From Piromyces finnis (taxonomy: Eukaryota; Neocallimastigomycota; Neocallimastigomycetes; Neocallimastigales; Neocallimastigaceae): a DNA stretch of 64,000 nt. The stretch covers positions 1,139,966 through 1,203,965 of the forward strand of contig MCFH01000010.1 in the NCBI GenBank assembly GCA_002104945.1, read 5' to 3'. Numbering within the stretch: the stretch's first letter is position 1; every line of letters begins with the position of its first letter. The translations under genes were made by a program, and so were the position numbers. Of the stretch, positions 35,363-47,651 are shown piece by piece. The notes under the pieces were generated by a model. That model had not been told where the DNA came from, searched no databases, and saw nothing but the letters and a program-made list of their open reading frames with translations.

Positions 35363-37894
35363 ATGAATTCTTTATATAGAACTGTACCAAATATGTCTTA
35401 TCAAAATAATTATTCTAATGTAAGTTATTATATCGAAAAAATTTAATATAATCAATAATAATGAAATTGAAATTAAATATGTTTTTTTTTTATATTATTC
35501 ATTAAATAGGACTATTCTGAATACGAATGTTCAGCTATTGGACTTTATATTATAAATATTTCACCAATTTTACTTACAAAAGATTTAATTAAAGTTCTTT
35601 CAAAGTATGGTCCAATTACAAATGCTGCTATTATTGGTGGATTAAATGTTAATCATATTTATGCCTATGTTGAATTTGCTGATTGTGGATATGCTAAGAA
35701 TTGTTATGATAATTTAATTAATAATGAACAAGATATGGCAATCATTGGTGTGGGTAGTGAAAAGAGATACAGTACCAAATTAAAGTTAAAGTGGAAAAGA
35801 ACTGAAGATGATCATGAAATATCTTCTATTGTAGCAAGAAGACCAAATAAAAGTAGATATAATTATAATTCTTATGTTCCAAATAATTCAGCCAATAATA
35901 CAATGATAAATGAAAAGAGTGAAAATGAAGCTGATCAAACTATTGACATAAAAACTACTAATGAACCAAATCCAATTGATGCTATGAATCAAAATGAAAA
36001 CAGTGAAGGTCAAAATGAACCAGAAACTGAAAATGTTGAAGAAATTAAAGATAGTAAATTAAACAGAGAATTATTGAAAACTGAAAGCGAACATGCTGAA
36101 TCTACTGAACCAATAATTGAACAAAATACTACCATTGAAGATAATAATGAAGAATCTACAGAAATGGACGAAACCAATTATAATAAGAGTTATCGTAGTA
36201 ATTCTTACTCCAAGCGTAATAATTATAAGAATAATGGAAGAAAAATGTCCTATGCTTCCAGTACTTCTTCTACATACTACCAAAGCGGTACTGTAAAAAC
36301 TCCAAAAATTAGATCTACTTTAAATGGCGCTGCTGCTGAATTTGAACCACAATCTTTCCAATACAAGACTCAAAATCCATATTCTCAACGTAATAGAAAT
36401 AGAGATGGTGATTATTCTACTAATAAATTAACTAGTACTAATCAATGGTCTACTTCTAATGATATTATAGGAGATAATAGTCAATCAAATATATTAGATG
36501 ACAAATTTGAAAGTTTAATGAAGGATGATAACAGTGTTTCTGGAAAGTATTGGGGCGATATTGTTGAAGATGATAATCAAATAAAGTCACCAGTCAGAAA
36601 CAGTGGATATCAATATAACAATAACATTAGAAATGCTTATATGAATACCCCAACAAACATTCCAAACTATGCTGTTACTCCAAATTATTACAATAATACT
36701 ATGAATACCTATAATCCATCTATTCAAACTACTATGATGGGAACTACCAATCTTATGTCCTACCGTCATGGTAGTATAAATTCCAACTATTCAAGAGGTA
36801 GAGAAAATTCCTTCTCCTCCACCTCTTCTCCATCTGTTCATGCTGCTCCATTTATTCCACAGCAACAACGTAATTACTCTTCAAATATGAGCTACAATAC
36901 CAATGATATGTCAAACATGCCATCAACCATGAATACTAATTGTATAGGAAATGAAAGTAAGGCTAATAACACTTCTTTCCCTGAATACCAATGGACAAAA
37001 ATTAATGTTTCTAGACTTCCATGTAACATTACTACTGAACATATTCAAAAATTATTCTCTCAATTTGGTACTATTAAGAGTTTATCTATGAAGGATGCCA
37101 AGGTTGGTAATGTTGTCTTTTTAGAATACGAAAATGCTGAAGATGCTGAAGCTGCTGTTCGTGAATTAGATGATGTTCATCCAGAACAAAAATACCCAGA
37201 ATATGGAATTCCACAAACAACAGATACCATTTGTGTTGATTTTGCTTATCATAAATCCGCTCCATCTAGAAATGTTCGTGCTCAAGTTACTCCAGTTAGA
37301 ATTCAAGGTCTTTCTTTGGATACTAAGCGTGGTGAAATTAAGGTTGCTTGTGTTAAGTTTGGTGATATTGCTAGAACAAGATTATTAAAGAGTGAAAATG
37401 CTCATGGTGCTAAATGCAGTGCTATGGTTGAATATGTTTATCCAGAATCTGCCAATACAGCCTTAGCTGAATTAGCAGGCCATCTTAATACCTTAGGTTA
37501 TCAAAACATTAAGGTCGAAGAATGGAATTATTCAAAGATTGGAAATACTAAGCCATCTCAATACCATGGATTCAACAATCATGCTAATACAAATAATGAT
37601 AATATGGGAAGTGGTTATACAACTTTAAATAATTCTCCAGTTCATTTAGATAGTTCCATGCCTTCTTCTCCATCTTCAACATCCACTTTGAATGAAAACA
37701 AAGAGGAAAAAGATGAAAAGAATAGTTATTCTAAGACCAAAACTCAAAAATCTTATAAATCAAAAATAAATAATGATAAGATAAGTAAAAAGTCATCCTA
37801 CAAAATGGTTAACGAAAACAACAACAGTAGTAACAACAATTCATTAGATACAGTTGTTAATAATTCAATAAATGCTGTTGCTGTATCTGAATAA
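35363..37894 (+). CDS. RNA-binding protein with three RRM domains
   Basis: Two exons (35363-35419 and 35510-37894, phase 0, GTAAGT donor, AAATAG acceptor) give 813 residues. The first ATG adds 94 residues ahead of the later internal Met at 35735 and completes the first RRM. RRM1 is at about 26-103 (SAIGLYIINISPILL, YAYVEFADCGYAK). A long Asn/Ser/Tyr-rich linker follows (about 105-515). RRM2 is at about 517-593 (INVSRLPCNITTEHIQKLF as RNP2 side, GNVVFLEYE as RNP1). RRM3 is at about 610-693 (VRIQGLSLD, CSAMVEYVYPE). The C-terminus is Ser/Lys/Asn-rich. Such proteins act in mRNA stability, localisation or translation; the prion-like linker suggests granule association. The three-RRM order with a long linker recalls Mei2-type proteins, but I cannot assign a specific orthologue. 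Nothing in the neighbourhood narrows the role. Confidence 0.88.
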
Positions 37895-38802
37895 ACACTT
37901 GATGAGTGAGCGGAAGAAAAAAAAATTTATTTAAAACTTTTTATTGAAGGGATTATTTAATCAAAACTACTAATATTAGCTACAAAAATTATCATTACTT
38001 TTTTTTTTTTCTTATATCATTTAGTATATAATACCTAGTTAACATAACAGGAGATTATTGTTTAAACAAAATATACAATATAAATCAATTTATTTAACGA
38101 TGAGAAAAAAAAAATATAATCATTATTAGTGTATTTTTCTTATCATTTTAATTATTTAAGTATTTAAAATCATTATTTACTATTCTCATTTTTCATTTTA
38201 TCATTTTTAGTAAATATGTTTATATATTATCTATAATTAATAATTCATATATATATTATAAAAGCATCTAGTTATAATATGTTATATCCATTGTATAATT
38301 AGATTACTTTAAAATTTATTCAAATAGTTATGTAATTTTATATATATTATATATATTTAGTTATCAAAATTTTCAATTATTTTTTATTAATTAATTTTTT
38401 GTAAAAAAAAAAAAAAAAAAAAAGAATTAACAAATAACAAAAAAATAATAATAAAGAAATAAAATGAAAATAAAATAAATAATAAAAATTTATTTAAATA
38501 ATTGAAGAAAATAAGTTTTTTAAATAAATATTTTTTTTATATAAAAAGTATGTATAAACAATAATAAATGCATATATTTTAACAAATATTTTTTTTTTTA
38601 TTTTGAAAAATTTATATAAATTTTGAAGATAGAACTTTATTTTTATCTCTCTTTTTTTTTTATAATAAATTGATAAAAATATTGAATTATCAGTTTATGG
38701 TTCTTCTAAATAAAATTATTCTTATTAAAATTATTTAGTAGTGTTTCATATTCAATATAGATTAAAGATGACAACCAGGAATATTAATATTATTGGAATA
38801 AT
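37895..38802. other. 3' UTR and intergenic DNA
   Basis: AT-rich with an A run near 38404-38423. No gene. Ends at the target-site duplication of the next LINE. Confidence 0.6.
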
Positions 38803-41370
38803 AAGATGGATTAATAAGTAATGATTCTAATAATGCTACAGATAATAATTCTTCCGGTAATACTACTTCAGATAATGATGCTCATGGTTTAAATTTTATT
38901 CTTAAATTATTCAACCGTATTTGGGATGGAGACTTCCCCAACTCATGGAATGAATCCAGTATTGTTTCTATTCCTAAGAAGGGAGATTTGACAGATTGTG
39001 ATAACTATCGAGGTATATCACTTATCAATAATGGCATTAAGTTGATTTCCAAAATTGTCACCACTAGAATCTCAGAAAATGGTCTAAAGAATAATTTCAT
39101 TAGACCTGAACAATTTGGTTTTCGAAAAAAGGAAGAAAGTATCAGTCTTTTCATTTCAATCCAAGAAATATGCCGTAGACGTCAATTAGATAATAAAGAG
39201 ACATATTTGGCCTTTTTAGATCTCAGGAAAGCATACGATTCAGTCCCAATCGGTAATATTCTCCATAAATTAGATTGTTTAGGAATCCGAGGTAAGAGTT
39301 TACAATTTATCAAAAATTTATATTTAACATCTAAGGCTAATGTCAAATTAGATGGACAATTCTCGAAATCTTTTGATGTGAAGAAAGGAGTCCGTCAAGG
39401 ATGCCCTCTTTCTCCTATTCTCTTTAATCTCTTTATTAATGATATATTTAGAGAGTGCGAAGATCTAGGAGTCAGTTTAGGTGACACTCGATGCTGTGGT
39501 GGACTTTTTGCAGATGATATAGTTATTTGTGCTCCAACAAGAGGATGCTTAAAAAAGATGCTTAGAAGAGTTAATGAATGGGCATTGTATAATGAAATGG
39601 AATTTGGTATCCAGAAATGTTCAACGATGGTGATTCGTCCTGAATCAATAGAAAATCAGAACAAGAGAGATCCAACATTCTACTTAGCAGGACAACCCAT
39701 TCCAACTACTGATTGCTATACTTATCTTGGTGTTCCATTTGATAAGAATCTGTCCCTTAAACCAGTAATTAAAGCTCTTAATAACAAGGTTTTGAAAGGG
39801 CTTTTCTCAGTCAGTAAATTCTTAAGAAATCCTAATATTCCTATTCCTTTCAAAAAACTAGTACTTAACTCACAAGTGATTAGCAGAGTTTCATACTTTG
39901 CACCATTACTTGGATCCAACAAAGCTAGGTCTAGGATTGCTCAGAAGCATGTTAACAAAGGAATACGATGGATTGCCGGAGTTCATAAAGCTGTATCGTT
40001 TATATCTTTATACTCTATTTCAAAAGATTTGAATATTCCTCCATTGTCAGCCAAATGTGCGTTAGCTCAGGTTAGATGTTTTAACAAATGGAAAAACTCA
40101 AATTGTATTATCTCACACCTTGTCAATTACATTCCTAAATTTAGAAAATACACGTGGTGCAAATCAAGTAGGACACTTGATAAAAAATTAAAGAAACATG
40201 GAGATGTTAAAGCAGTTAAAAACTTTTATTGGAAAGATCTCAAAGGGAATTCAATCAAAGCGCAATATTATGACGATAATAAATTTAGTGAAACTAAAGA
40301 TTTTATTAAATTATGTTATGAATACCCAGAGTTTGCCTATGGCTTCTACTGGCTATTGAAAGCAAGAAGCGGATATAAGTTGGATGCTAGAGTTGCCAAA
40401 GCTGCCAAATTTGTTGATCCAGTTTGTCCTAACTACTGTCCATGTTGCAAGTGTGGAGATCAAAGTATTAAACATTGGTTATTAGATTGTCCAACATTTA
40501 GAGATATCCGTATTAAACATTATGATTCCATAGTCCAGCTATTAAATTTTTTCAGTCAACGTAATTCCAATAGTCCTATCAATAATAATGAAAATGTTAA
40601 TATCAGTAGAGATAGTAATAACATTAATAGTAATAGTAACAATAGTAGTAATAACAATAGTAATAGTAACAATAGTAATAGTAACAATAGTAATAATAAC
40701 AATAATAGAAATAATAATATTAGTAATGATAGCAATAGTGAAGATAATAATTCTAATTTAGATAGTAATTTAGTTAATGATAGTAATAGTTCTAATAATC
40801 CGGTGAATATTAATGTGTATGATTATTCTAGTGTGTGCAGTAAAATATTTAAATTCCTTCTTGGGGGAAGAAGTTTTAACAATATTAATTACAATTCAAG
40901 GGAATGGAAAGAACTTTGTAAGCGTCAGATTCAATCTGGTACTAATGAAGGAACACCATTCTTGACGGTAACCGCGGAACTTCTAACCAAAATCATGCCT
41001 TTTGCTATTGGCCAGCAATGGTCAATGTTCAAAAGGTTTGAAGCAACATCCAAGAGCGTCAATGCTGAAGAAACAGTAAGACAGGCCAGGAGGGCCAGCG
41101 CAACCAATGGAGATCATAATTTTGTTCCATGATAAAATTTCGATCTTTGGCTCGGTGTCCCATTGGAAGTCAAATACAATTATTATACTTTAGTATGATA
41201 GTGGCTTTCTTACTTTAATTAAAATTACTAGAATACATTATACCCAATTTTTATTCATTTGTGTTTAATTAAACATATTTTTTTTTATTTTTATTTTTAT
41301 TTTTAAATTTTTTATTACATGTATTATAATTTTAATTAAATTAATAATAAAGTTTAAAATATTTGATGCC

Positions 41371-41408
<38 letters not shown>

Positions 41409-41419
41409 TGGATTAATAA
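38803..41419 (+). mobile_element. LINE copy 2, 5'-truncated, with target-site duplication
   Basis: Non-LTR retrotransposon body 38818-41404, including a poly-A tail (about 41373-41404). It is flanked by the direct repeat AAGATGGATTAATAA at 38803-38817 and 41405-41419. The 5' junction falls inside a shared AA, consistent with microhomology-assisted completion of a truncated insertion. The 3' UTR (41133-41372) ends in TTTGATGCCGTT before the A run, a terminus shared by copy 3 and the 22-bp copy at 53142. The upstream part of the element (endonuclease, any ORF1) is missing. Near-identity to copies 1 and 3 shows recent activity of the family. Confidence 0.95.
38820..41132 (+). CDS. LINE reverse transcriptase ORF, truncated at the N-terminus
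   Basis: Open frame of 770 codons from the truncation point; the first Met is at 38988, but the frame is open upstream and copy 3 shows it continuing to an SGPDGIPIEFYK motif. The RT domain carries DLRKAYDSVP (first catalytic Asp), RQGCPLSPILFNLFIND and FADDIVI (catalytic Asp pair, FADD instead of YADD). A 'thumb' region follows, then a zinc-knuckle of the zf-RVT type: CPCCKCGD, then KHWLLDCPTFRDI. After it comes an Asn/Ser tract of about 80 residues encoded by AAT and AGT triplets, whose length differs between copies. The C-terminus is a conserved block ending NFVP. Copies polyadenylated cDNA in the family's life cycle. No stop or frameshift is seen, but without the 5' part this copy is unlikely to be autonomous. 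Confidence 0.93.
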   Translation, partial: NDSNNATDNNSSGNTTSDNDAHGLNFILKLFNRIWDGDFPNSWNESSIVSIPKKGDLTDCDNYRGISLINNGIKLISKIVTTRISENGLKNNFIRPEQFGFRKKEESISLFISIQEICRRRQLDNKETYLAFLDLRKAYDSVPIGNILHKLDCLGIRGKSLQFIKNLYLTSKANVKLDGQFSKSFDVKKGVRQGCPLSPILFNLFINDIFRECEDLGVSLGDTRCCGGLFADDIVICAPTRGCLKKMLRRVNEWALYNEMEFGIQKCSTMVIRPESIENQNKRDPTFYLAGQPIPTTDCYTYLGVPFDKNLSLKPVIKALNNKVLKGLFSVSKFLRNPNIPIPFKKLVLNSQVISRVSYFAPLLGSNKARSRIAQKHVNKGIRWIAGVHKAVSFISLYSISKDLNIPPLSAKCALAQVRCFNKWKNSNCIISHLVNYIPKFRKYTWCKSSRTLDKKLKKHGDVKAVKNFYWKDLKGNSIKAQYYDDNKFSETKDFIKLCYEYPEFAYGFYWLLKARSGYKLDARVAKAAKFVDPVCPNYCPCCKCGDQSIKHWLLDCPTFRDIRIKHYDSIVQLLNFFSQRNSNSPINNNENVNISRDSNNINSNSNNSSNNNSNSNNSNSNNSNNNNNRNNNISNDSNSEDNNSNLDSNLVNDSNSSNNPVNINVYDYSSVCSKIFKFLLGGRSFNNINYNSREWKELCKRQIQSGTNEGTPFLTVTAELLTKIMPFAIGQQWSMFKRFEATSKSVNAEETVRQARRASATNGDHNFVP

Positions 41420-41520
41420 TTATAGATGATGGATGATGCTTATAATTTTGTCTTCTGACAATTTTTAAATTTTTGGAAAAATTATTTATTTATTACTAGA
41501 AAATAATATATATAACAGGA

Positions 41521-41583
41521 AATTTAGTATAGTCCTAGCCCATTTTTCTGGCCCCTGCCAGAGTCTAGGATTTATACTAAATT
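41521..41583. repeat. Nested inverted repeat (hairpin within hairpin)
   Basis: Outer arms 41521-41538 (AATTTAGTATAGTCCTAG) and 41565-41583 (CTAGGATTTATACTAAATT) pair with one small mismatch or bulge. The loop contains a GC-rich inner hairpin, CTGGC-CCCT-GCCAG, at 41548-41561. A third copy of the arm (TATAAATCCTAG) lies at about 41647-41657. Likely a degraded fold-back element or a structured RNA fragment. Confidence 0.75.
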
Positions 41584-41659
41584 ATCATAATATAATTAAG
41601 TTTTTTATTATTTCTTTTTTTTTTTTTTTATTTTCAGATGATTTAATATAAATCCTAGA

Positions 41660-41735
41660 TTTTTGGCAATTTTAGCCAGAAAATTTAACCAGAAGAAATT
41701 CAACCTCTGTCAGACTTTTAACCAGAAAAACTATT
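41660..41735. repeat. Dispersed repeat with AGCCAGA/AACCAGA motifs
   Basis: Contains TTTTAGCCAGAAAATTTAAC and ACTTTTAACCAGAAAAA. The same arrangement occurs at 25757-25785 (TTTTAGCCAGACTTTTTAAC followed by CAGACTT). These are two diverged members of an unnamed repeat. Confidence 0.55.
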
Positions 41736-44555
41736 TAAAAAAATATTTTTGTTAATAATAACAGTAATATATATATATTCATTTTTAATTTAGTGTGAGA
41801 AGATGAATTAATTAAATTTTACTATAATATTTTCGAATATAATATGGTTTTAATAAAATTTTTAAGGAAAAAGTATAATTATTTGAGAATCTTCTTGTAA
41901 AATAGAATTATTATAAATATTAAGTTCTTTTATTTTTTTTTTTTTCATTATTATAATTAGGAAAAGCAACAGTATCATCACATTAATTATTTTCATTTTA
42001 ATTATTTTCTTGTTTATTCATATTCTTAAAGGATTTATTGATTATATATTATTTAATTTAAATATTTTTAAATAGCTTAATAATATATAATTTTACATGG
42101 TTTCTAATTAACTATTTTATCTTTTTTAATTTATTTTATTAAATTAATGCGTAGAGCAGAATAATGCATTTTAAAAATAAAATAACATTTAATTACCTTT
42201 TTTAATAATATAAATATTAATAATATAAATATTATAAATATATAACTATTTATACAACTATAGATATATTAATCATTAATCATTGATCATTAAAACTAAA
42301 ACCATTAAATTAGTTTTATTTTCGCTTTTAAATGAAAATATATAAAAATGTTCAGTATTAGAAAGAATTAGATAAAAAAAAAAAGTAAACGAAAATAAAT
42401 AAAGAATAAAATATTGTTAACGGAAATAAACGGGAATTATATGTATTATTAATATAAATTAATGAAAAGTAGGAAAGTTTGGAATTCATATGTATATTTT
42501 TTTATTAGCTTTTATAATTGAGATTCTAATTTTAATAATATAGATATCATATATCATGTTATTTATTATATGATATAACATAATTAATGATATATTACTG
42601 TTTCTGAGATTCAATTCATAGGTATGAAGCTGTATAACAAGCAAATAAATCTATAAAAAAATCATATTTTATAAATCGCAAAAGTTAAATACATTAAATA
42701 CTGAATAAAGAAAAATCTTTACTACTATTGGTTGTTAATTAAAATACATTTTAAACATTTTTTTAATTTTGTGTTAATTATGTATTTTATTTAATAAAAT
42801 TTTGTTATCATGGTATGTTAATTTCTTTATTTAATAATGAGGAACAACACATTATTTTTTCATATAATAGTTAAATTAAATCATATAAAATTTAAAAGAT
42901 TAAATAATAAATTAGCATAAAGGTATTATGACAGAATTTATTTGTTTAGTTTTTTTTTATTCAGTAATTTTGTTAAAACCTTGTAATATTAATACATTAA
43001 CAATTATTGAGTTGTGCTACACCAATTGTTACAGAATGGAATTAAAAAATAACAAATAATATTTCTTAATAAAGTGTAATTAATTTAATATGACTATTTA
43101 TTTATACTACTATTAACCATTAATTTTTATGGTAGAATGAAGAGATGTATAAACTATATTTATTAATTTTTGATATATATCATCAAGAAAAAAAAAAACT
43201 AATTAAATGCTATAAATCTATATCATATTAATTAAATTATTTTTTAATAATGCTTTATATATATTAATATATAATGAATATATAATCATATATTTTAAAT
43301 CATAATTGATCCTTTGATCTGATTGAATAATATCAAATTAATATATTTATAATTAATACATAATAATATATTATATAAATGAGTGATAATAAAATACTAT
43401 GTGTTTAATACATTATTTTCTAATTTTGGATTTATATTAATAATTGTATAATACATAAAGTATTTATATTTTAAAAATATACTATTTTTTATTTTTTTAC
43501 TACATTATTATAATAAAAAGTTCTTATATTAATATAATAAATAATAAATAACAATTATTAAAATTTATAATCCTTAATATATATTATTATAACATTATTT
43601 AAATCCATTACATTTTATTATTCATTCATATAGTTTTGTAATGAATTAAAATTTCTTAATTGTTAATATAATAAAATAATAATAAAAATTAATTTATCAT
43701 ATATAATTAATATATGGACTATTTATTTTCTCCACTAATAATATTTGATTAATAAAAAATTTATTATTAAAATAAAACAAGGATTTTGTAATAATAAATT
43801 TTTTCTTTTACAAATTTTTACAAATAAAATTTTACCTAATAAATTATTATATTTTTTTAGGAAAAATATCAATAATTTTTTTTCTATATTACATATATTT
43901 ATAACTATAAATTATAAATAAAAGAAGGTAATGTATAAAGAAGCCGTTAATAAATAATAATATACTTTAATGTTACTTATTATTGATTATTGTCTGCATT
44001 GTTGAAATATATTAAGCATTAAATAATTCATAAATTTTTAAAAGTTATTATTAATTATTAATCATCTATGAACAATAATTTCAAAGATTCCAAAAAAAAA
44101 AGAAATTAAATTTTTTGTGAATATCAGACAACAAAGTAAAAAAAAAGTAAAGGAAGAAACAAATATTAAGTAGATAAAGATTACAAATATACTAATAATA
44201 ATAATAAAAAAAAAATCCAATATTTAATGATAATCTATTTTTTCTTAAAAAAAAAGTAGTAATGAAAAAAAAAAATAAATAAATATAAATAAAAATTAAT
44301 ATTTAATAGCTTGTAAAAATGAAGTATTAAAAAAATAAATGATAGTAAAATCAACAAAATTATAAAATATTGATGAAAATAAATCGAATTATATATTAAA
44401 TCTAATAAATGAAAAAAAAATAATAATTGGAAAATAATGGCCAAATTAAATAAAAAGAAAAAAAGAAAAGGAATTAATTTTTTATTTTTTTTATTATATA
44501 TGTGATATATTATTACATTACATATATTTTAATTATATAATATTATAGGAACAAA

Positions 44556-46079
44556 ATGACTTCATTCAAGGTTGACTCAAAGAATGTTCAATACACAGAT
44601 GATGCTATCATCTCTACTTACGTTTACCAAGATACCAGAGTTTCTAAGAAGGACGGACAATTAATTGTTAAGCCAATTGAAGAAACTTACAACTTCAAGA
44701 CCGAAACCAAGGTTCCAAAGTTAGGTATTATGCTTATTGGTTGGGGAGGTAACAACGGTACCACCACCACAGCCGGTATTCTTGCCAACCGTCACAAGCT
44801 CACCTGGCAAACCAGAACCGGTACCCAAAGTTCCAACTACTTTGGATCCGTCACACAAGCCTCTACTTTAAAGATTGGTGTTGATGAAAACGGACAAGAT
44901 GTTTTCATTCCATTCCATGAAATTCTCCCAATGGTTAACCCAGACGATATTGTTGTTGGTGGATGGGATATCAGTTCCGTCAACATGGGAGATGCCATGC
45001 GTCGTGCCAAGGTTCTTGAACCAGATCTTCAAAACCAACTTTACGAAGAAATGTCCAAGATGAAGCCACTTCCAGCTCCATACTACCCATCCTTCATTGC
45101 CGCCAACCAAAAGGACAGAGCCGACAATGTTCTTAAGGGTAGCAAGCAAGACAACTTAGACGAAATCCGTAAGCACATCAGAGACTTCAAGAAGGACAAT
45201 GAATTAGACAAGGTAGTTGTTCTCTGGACAGCCAACACCGAACGTTACGCCGATATTCTCAAGGGAGTTAACGACAATGCCGACAACCTTCTTAATGCAG
45301 TCAAGAACAACCACGAAGAAGTCTCACCATCTACTATTTTTGCACTTGCCTCCATTTTAGAAAAGACACCATTCATCAACGGTAGTCCACAAAACACACT
45401 TGTTCCAGGTGTTATTGACTTAGCCATCCGTGAAAACGTCTACATTGGTGGTGATGACTTCAAGAGTGGACAAACCAAGATGAAGTCAGTTATGGTTGAT
45501 TTCTTAGTCAATGCCGGTATTAAGCCAGTTTCCATTACCAGTTACAACCACTTAGGTAACAACGATGGTAGAAACCTTTCATCACCAGCACAATTCCGTT
45601 CCAAGGAAATTTCCAAGAGTTCAGTTGTTGACGATATGGTTGACTCCAACAAGATCTTATACAAGGAAGGAGAACACCCAGATCACGTTATTGTCATTAA
45701 GTACACACCAGCCGTTGGAGATAGTAAGCGTGCCTTAGATGAATACCAAAGTGAAATTTTCATGGGAGGTCGTAACACCATTTCCATGCACAATGTCTGT
45801 GAAGATTCACTCTTAGCCGCACCAATTATTATTGATTTATGTATTCTTACTGAATTAATGACTCGTATTACCTGGAAGAAGCCAGAAGACAGTGAATTCA
45901 AGAGATTCCACTCCGTTCTTTCCGTTCTTTCCTACCTCTTAAAGGCACCAGTTGTTCCAGAAGGTACACCAGTCATTAATGCCTTATCTAAGCAACGTAA
46001 GTGTATGGAAAACATCTTCAGAGCTTGTGTTGGTTTACCACCACAAAACGATATGATGTTAGAATCTAAGGCTTTCTAA
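44556..46079 (+). CDS. INO1: Myo-inositol-1-phosphate synthase, copy A
   Basis: Converts D-glucose 6-phosphate to 1D-myo-inositol 3-phosphate using NAD as a recycled cofactor; first step of inositol and phosphatidylinositol synthesis, cytosolic. The 507-aa intronless ORF has the usual family length. The NAD-binding loop [13 protein letters not shown] is at 62-74. The conserved DDFKSGQTK (300-308), [13 protein letters not shown] (329-341) and FRSKEISKS (347-355, with the catalytic-site lysines K350 and K354) are present, as are [18 protein letters not shown] and the C-terminal R-KCMENI. Codons are strongly biased to C-ending, as in highly expressed genes. It is an inverted duplicate of 56884-58407. 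The protein is identical and the sampled DNA is identical, with homology stopping at the ATG and about 13 nt past the start of the stop codon. The start is fixed by this alignment. Confidence 0.98.
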   Translation: MTSFKVDSKNVQYTDDAIISTYVYQDTRVSKKDGQLIVKPIEETYNFKTETKVPKLGIMLIGWGGNNGTTTTAGILANRHKLTWQTRTGTQSSNYFGSVTQASTLKIGVDENGQDVFIPFHEILPMVNPDDIVVGGWDISSVNMGDAMRRAKVLEPDLQNQLYEEMSKMKPLPAPYYPSFIAANQKDRADNVLKGSKQDNLDEIRKHIRDFKKDNELDKVVVLWTANTERYADILKGVNDNADNLLNAVKNNHEEVSPSTIFALASILEKTPFINGSPQNTLVPGVIDLAIRENVYIGGDDFKSGQTKMKSVMVDFLVNAGIKPVSITSYNHLGNNDGRNLSSPAQFRSKEISKSSVVDDMVDSNKILYKEGEHPDHVIVIKYTPAVGDSKRALDEYQSEIFMGGRNTISMHNVCEDSLLAAPIIIDLCILTELMTRITWKKPEDSEFKRFHSVLSVLSYLLKAPVVPEGTPVINALSKQRKCMENIFRACVGLPPQNDMMLESKAF

Positions 46080-47640
46080 ATGTCTTAATGATGTTTATAT
46101 TATTCTTAATTCTATTTCATATTAGTTATGCAATTAAATATGTGTAATTATGAAATTATAAAAATTCCTATTCAATATCATTTTTATGTAAAAAATCGAT
46201 ATGTATATTTTAAAATTAACTAATTAATCAACATATAAGGCCAAAAAAGTGGAAATTAAAACATTATTGGTATGAAATGATTAAACTAAAAAAAATAATA
46301 ATAATTTATAAAAATCAAAACAAAAAGAACATTTTCTATAAATTTAAATTTATAATTAATAACATCAAAAATTATCAACCATCTATTAAAACAAACAAAC
46401 GACAACACTACATTAATAATATTTATTTTTTAAAACGAAAATAATAAAACTACTTTTTATTAAATTAATGAAGGAAGTAATACAAATAAAACATAGAGGA
46501 ATTAAATAATAATACACATAAGTAATATTATTTCAATAAATATAAATTAAAGAATTTAAATAATAATTCATTAAAGTAATATAATCTCAAAAAAAAAAAA
46601 AAATAATAATAATAATTAATAATTGAATAATTTTTTATATATTTATATAAAATAATTTAATTATAGCAATAAAAAAAATAATAAAATTATATAAAAATAA
46701 TAAAAATACATTTTATATTATTTATTTGGTGTAAAATTCCCCATTATTTTATAATGTTATTTAGTGAAAAATTTTCAATAAAATAAATATATTTGTTATT
46801 TATAAAAAGACTAAATAGTGCCTTTAAAAAAGAAGAATAATTTATTCATTGTGATAATTAATCGTAGTATTTCATTTTATCAATAAAGGTATTAAATTAT
46901 ATTTTTTTAAGGTATTAGAGGAGTAAGTATTGATGTCAAAATAGATGGATACTATTTAAAGTCTTTTGAATTTTTAATATTAATAAAAAAGTATATGTCA
47001 AGGATATTTCTACTTTCTTCAATTCCTTATTAATTTTTTTATAAATAATTTTTTTTCTTTAAAAAGGACTCTATATATAATTTTTTAAAAATTGTTCAAA
47101 AAAAAAAAAAAAAAAAAAAAAGAAAGAAATTAAAGCATGGAAATAATAAAACCGTTAAATAGACTTTATTGGAAAGATTTCATAGGAATATTAAATAGTA
47201 TTAATAGATTCAAACAAAAAATTGTTATTTAATTATGCTATGATTATGTTTAGATCTAAAGTTTTCCTATAAATTCTATTAGACATTGAATGTAAGAAAC
47301 CAATATAAACCGATAATAAACTTGCTAAACTTGTTTGAATTATTCCATCCATGTGTCTATTTTGCAAGAGCGATAATTATACTTTTTAATACGTCTTATC
47401 CAAATTGTCAAATAATAATAATTAAGAATATTTTATTATTAATTACAACAACAATAACAATAATAAATAAATAAATAAATAAATAAATAAATTTCTACTA
47501 AAATTCATGAAATTTAATTTATGTTTAAGATTAGTATTTATAAAATTAATATATTCAATTTAAAAAGTAATTAATATTAATATTTTTTATATCTATTTTT
47601 TCTATAATTTAAAGAATCATTGGATTAAAGTATTTTAGAT
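46080..47640. other. Intergenic DNA with a possible old LINE remnant
   Basis: 3' flank of INO1 copy A and AT-rich DNA. No gene. Positions 47125-47400 show scattered similarity to the LINE RT ORF (listed separately). An A run lies at about 47099-47121. Confidence 0.55.
47125..47400 (+). mobile_element. Degenerate LINE remnant (possible)
   Basis: AAAGCATGG and TTTATTGGAAAGAT, about 40 nt apart, match in order and spacing the region at 40195-40237 of LINE copy 2. Weaker matches follow (TTAATTATGCTATGA against its AATTATGTTATGA, CATCCATGTG against GTCCATGTTG). Frames are destroyed. It would be an ancient relative of the active family; the match is by eye only. Confidence 0.4.
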
Positions 47641-47651
47641 TTGTAAATCAT

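Larger units (their letters stand above)
41420..44555. other. Intergenic DNA with fold-back and dispersed repeats
   Basis: No gene. The first 320 bp hold a hairpin (41521-41583) and a repeated AGCCAGA/AACCAGA motif. The rest is AT-rich, ending in the INO1 leader. The small frame at 44235-44444 (minus) is Phe/Leu/Ile-rich and not credible. Confidence 0.6.

Noticed and set aside
44868-45901. Antisense frames within INO1 copy A, and their twins in copy B
   Set aside because: Shadows of the codon-biased INO1 coding sequence; useful only as evidence of DNA identity between copies.
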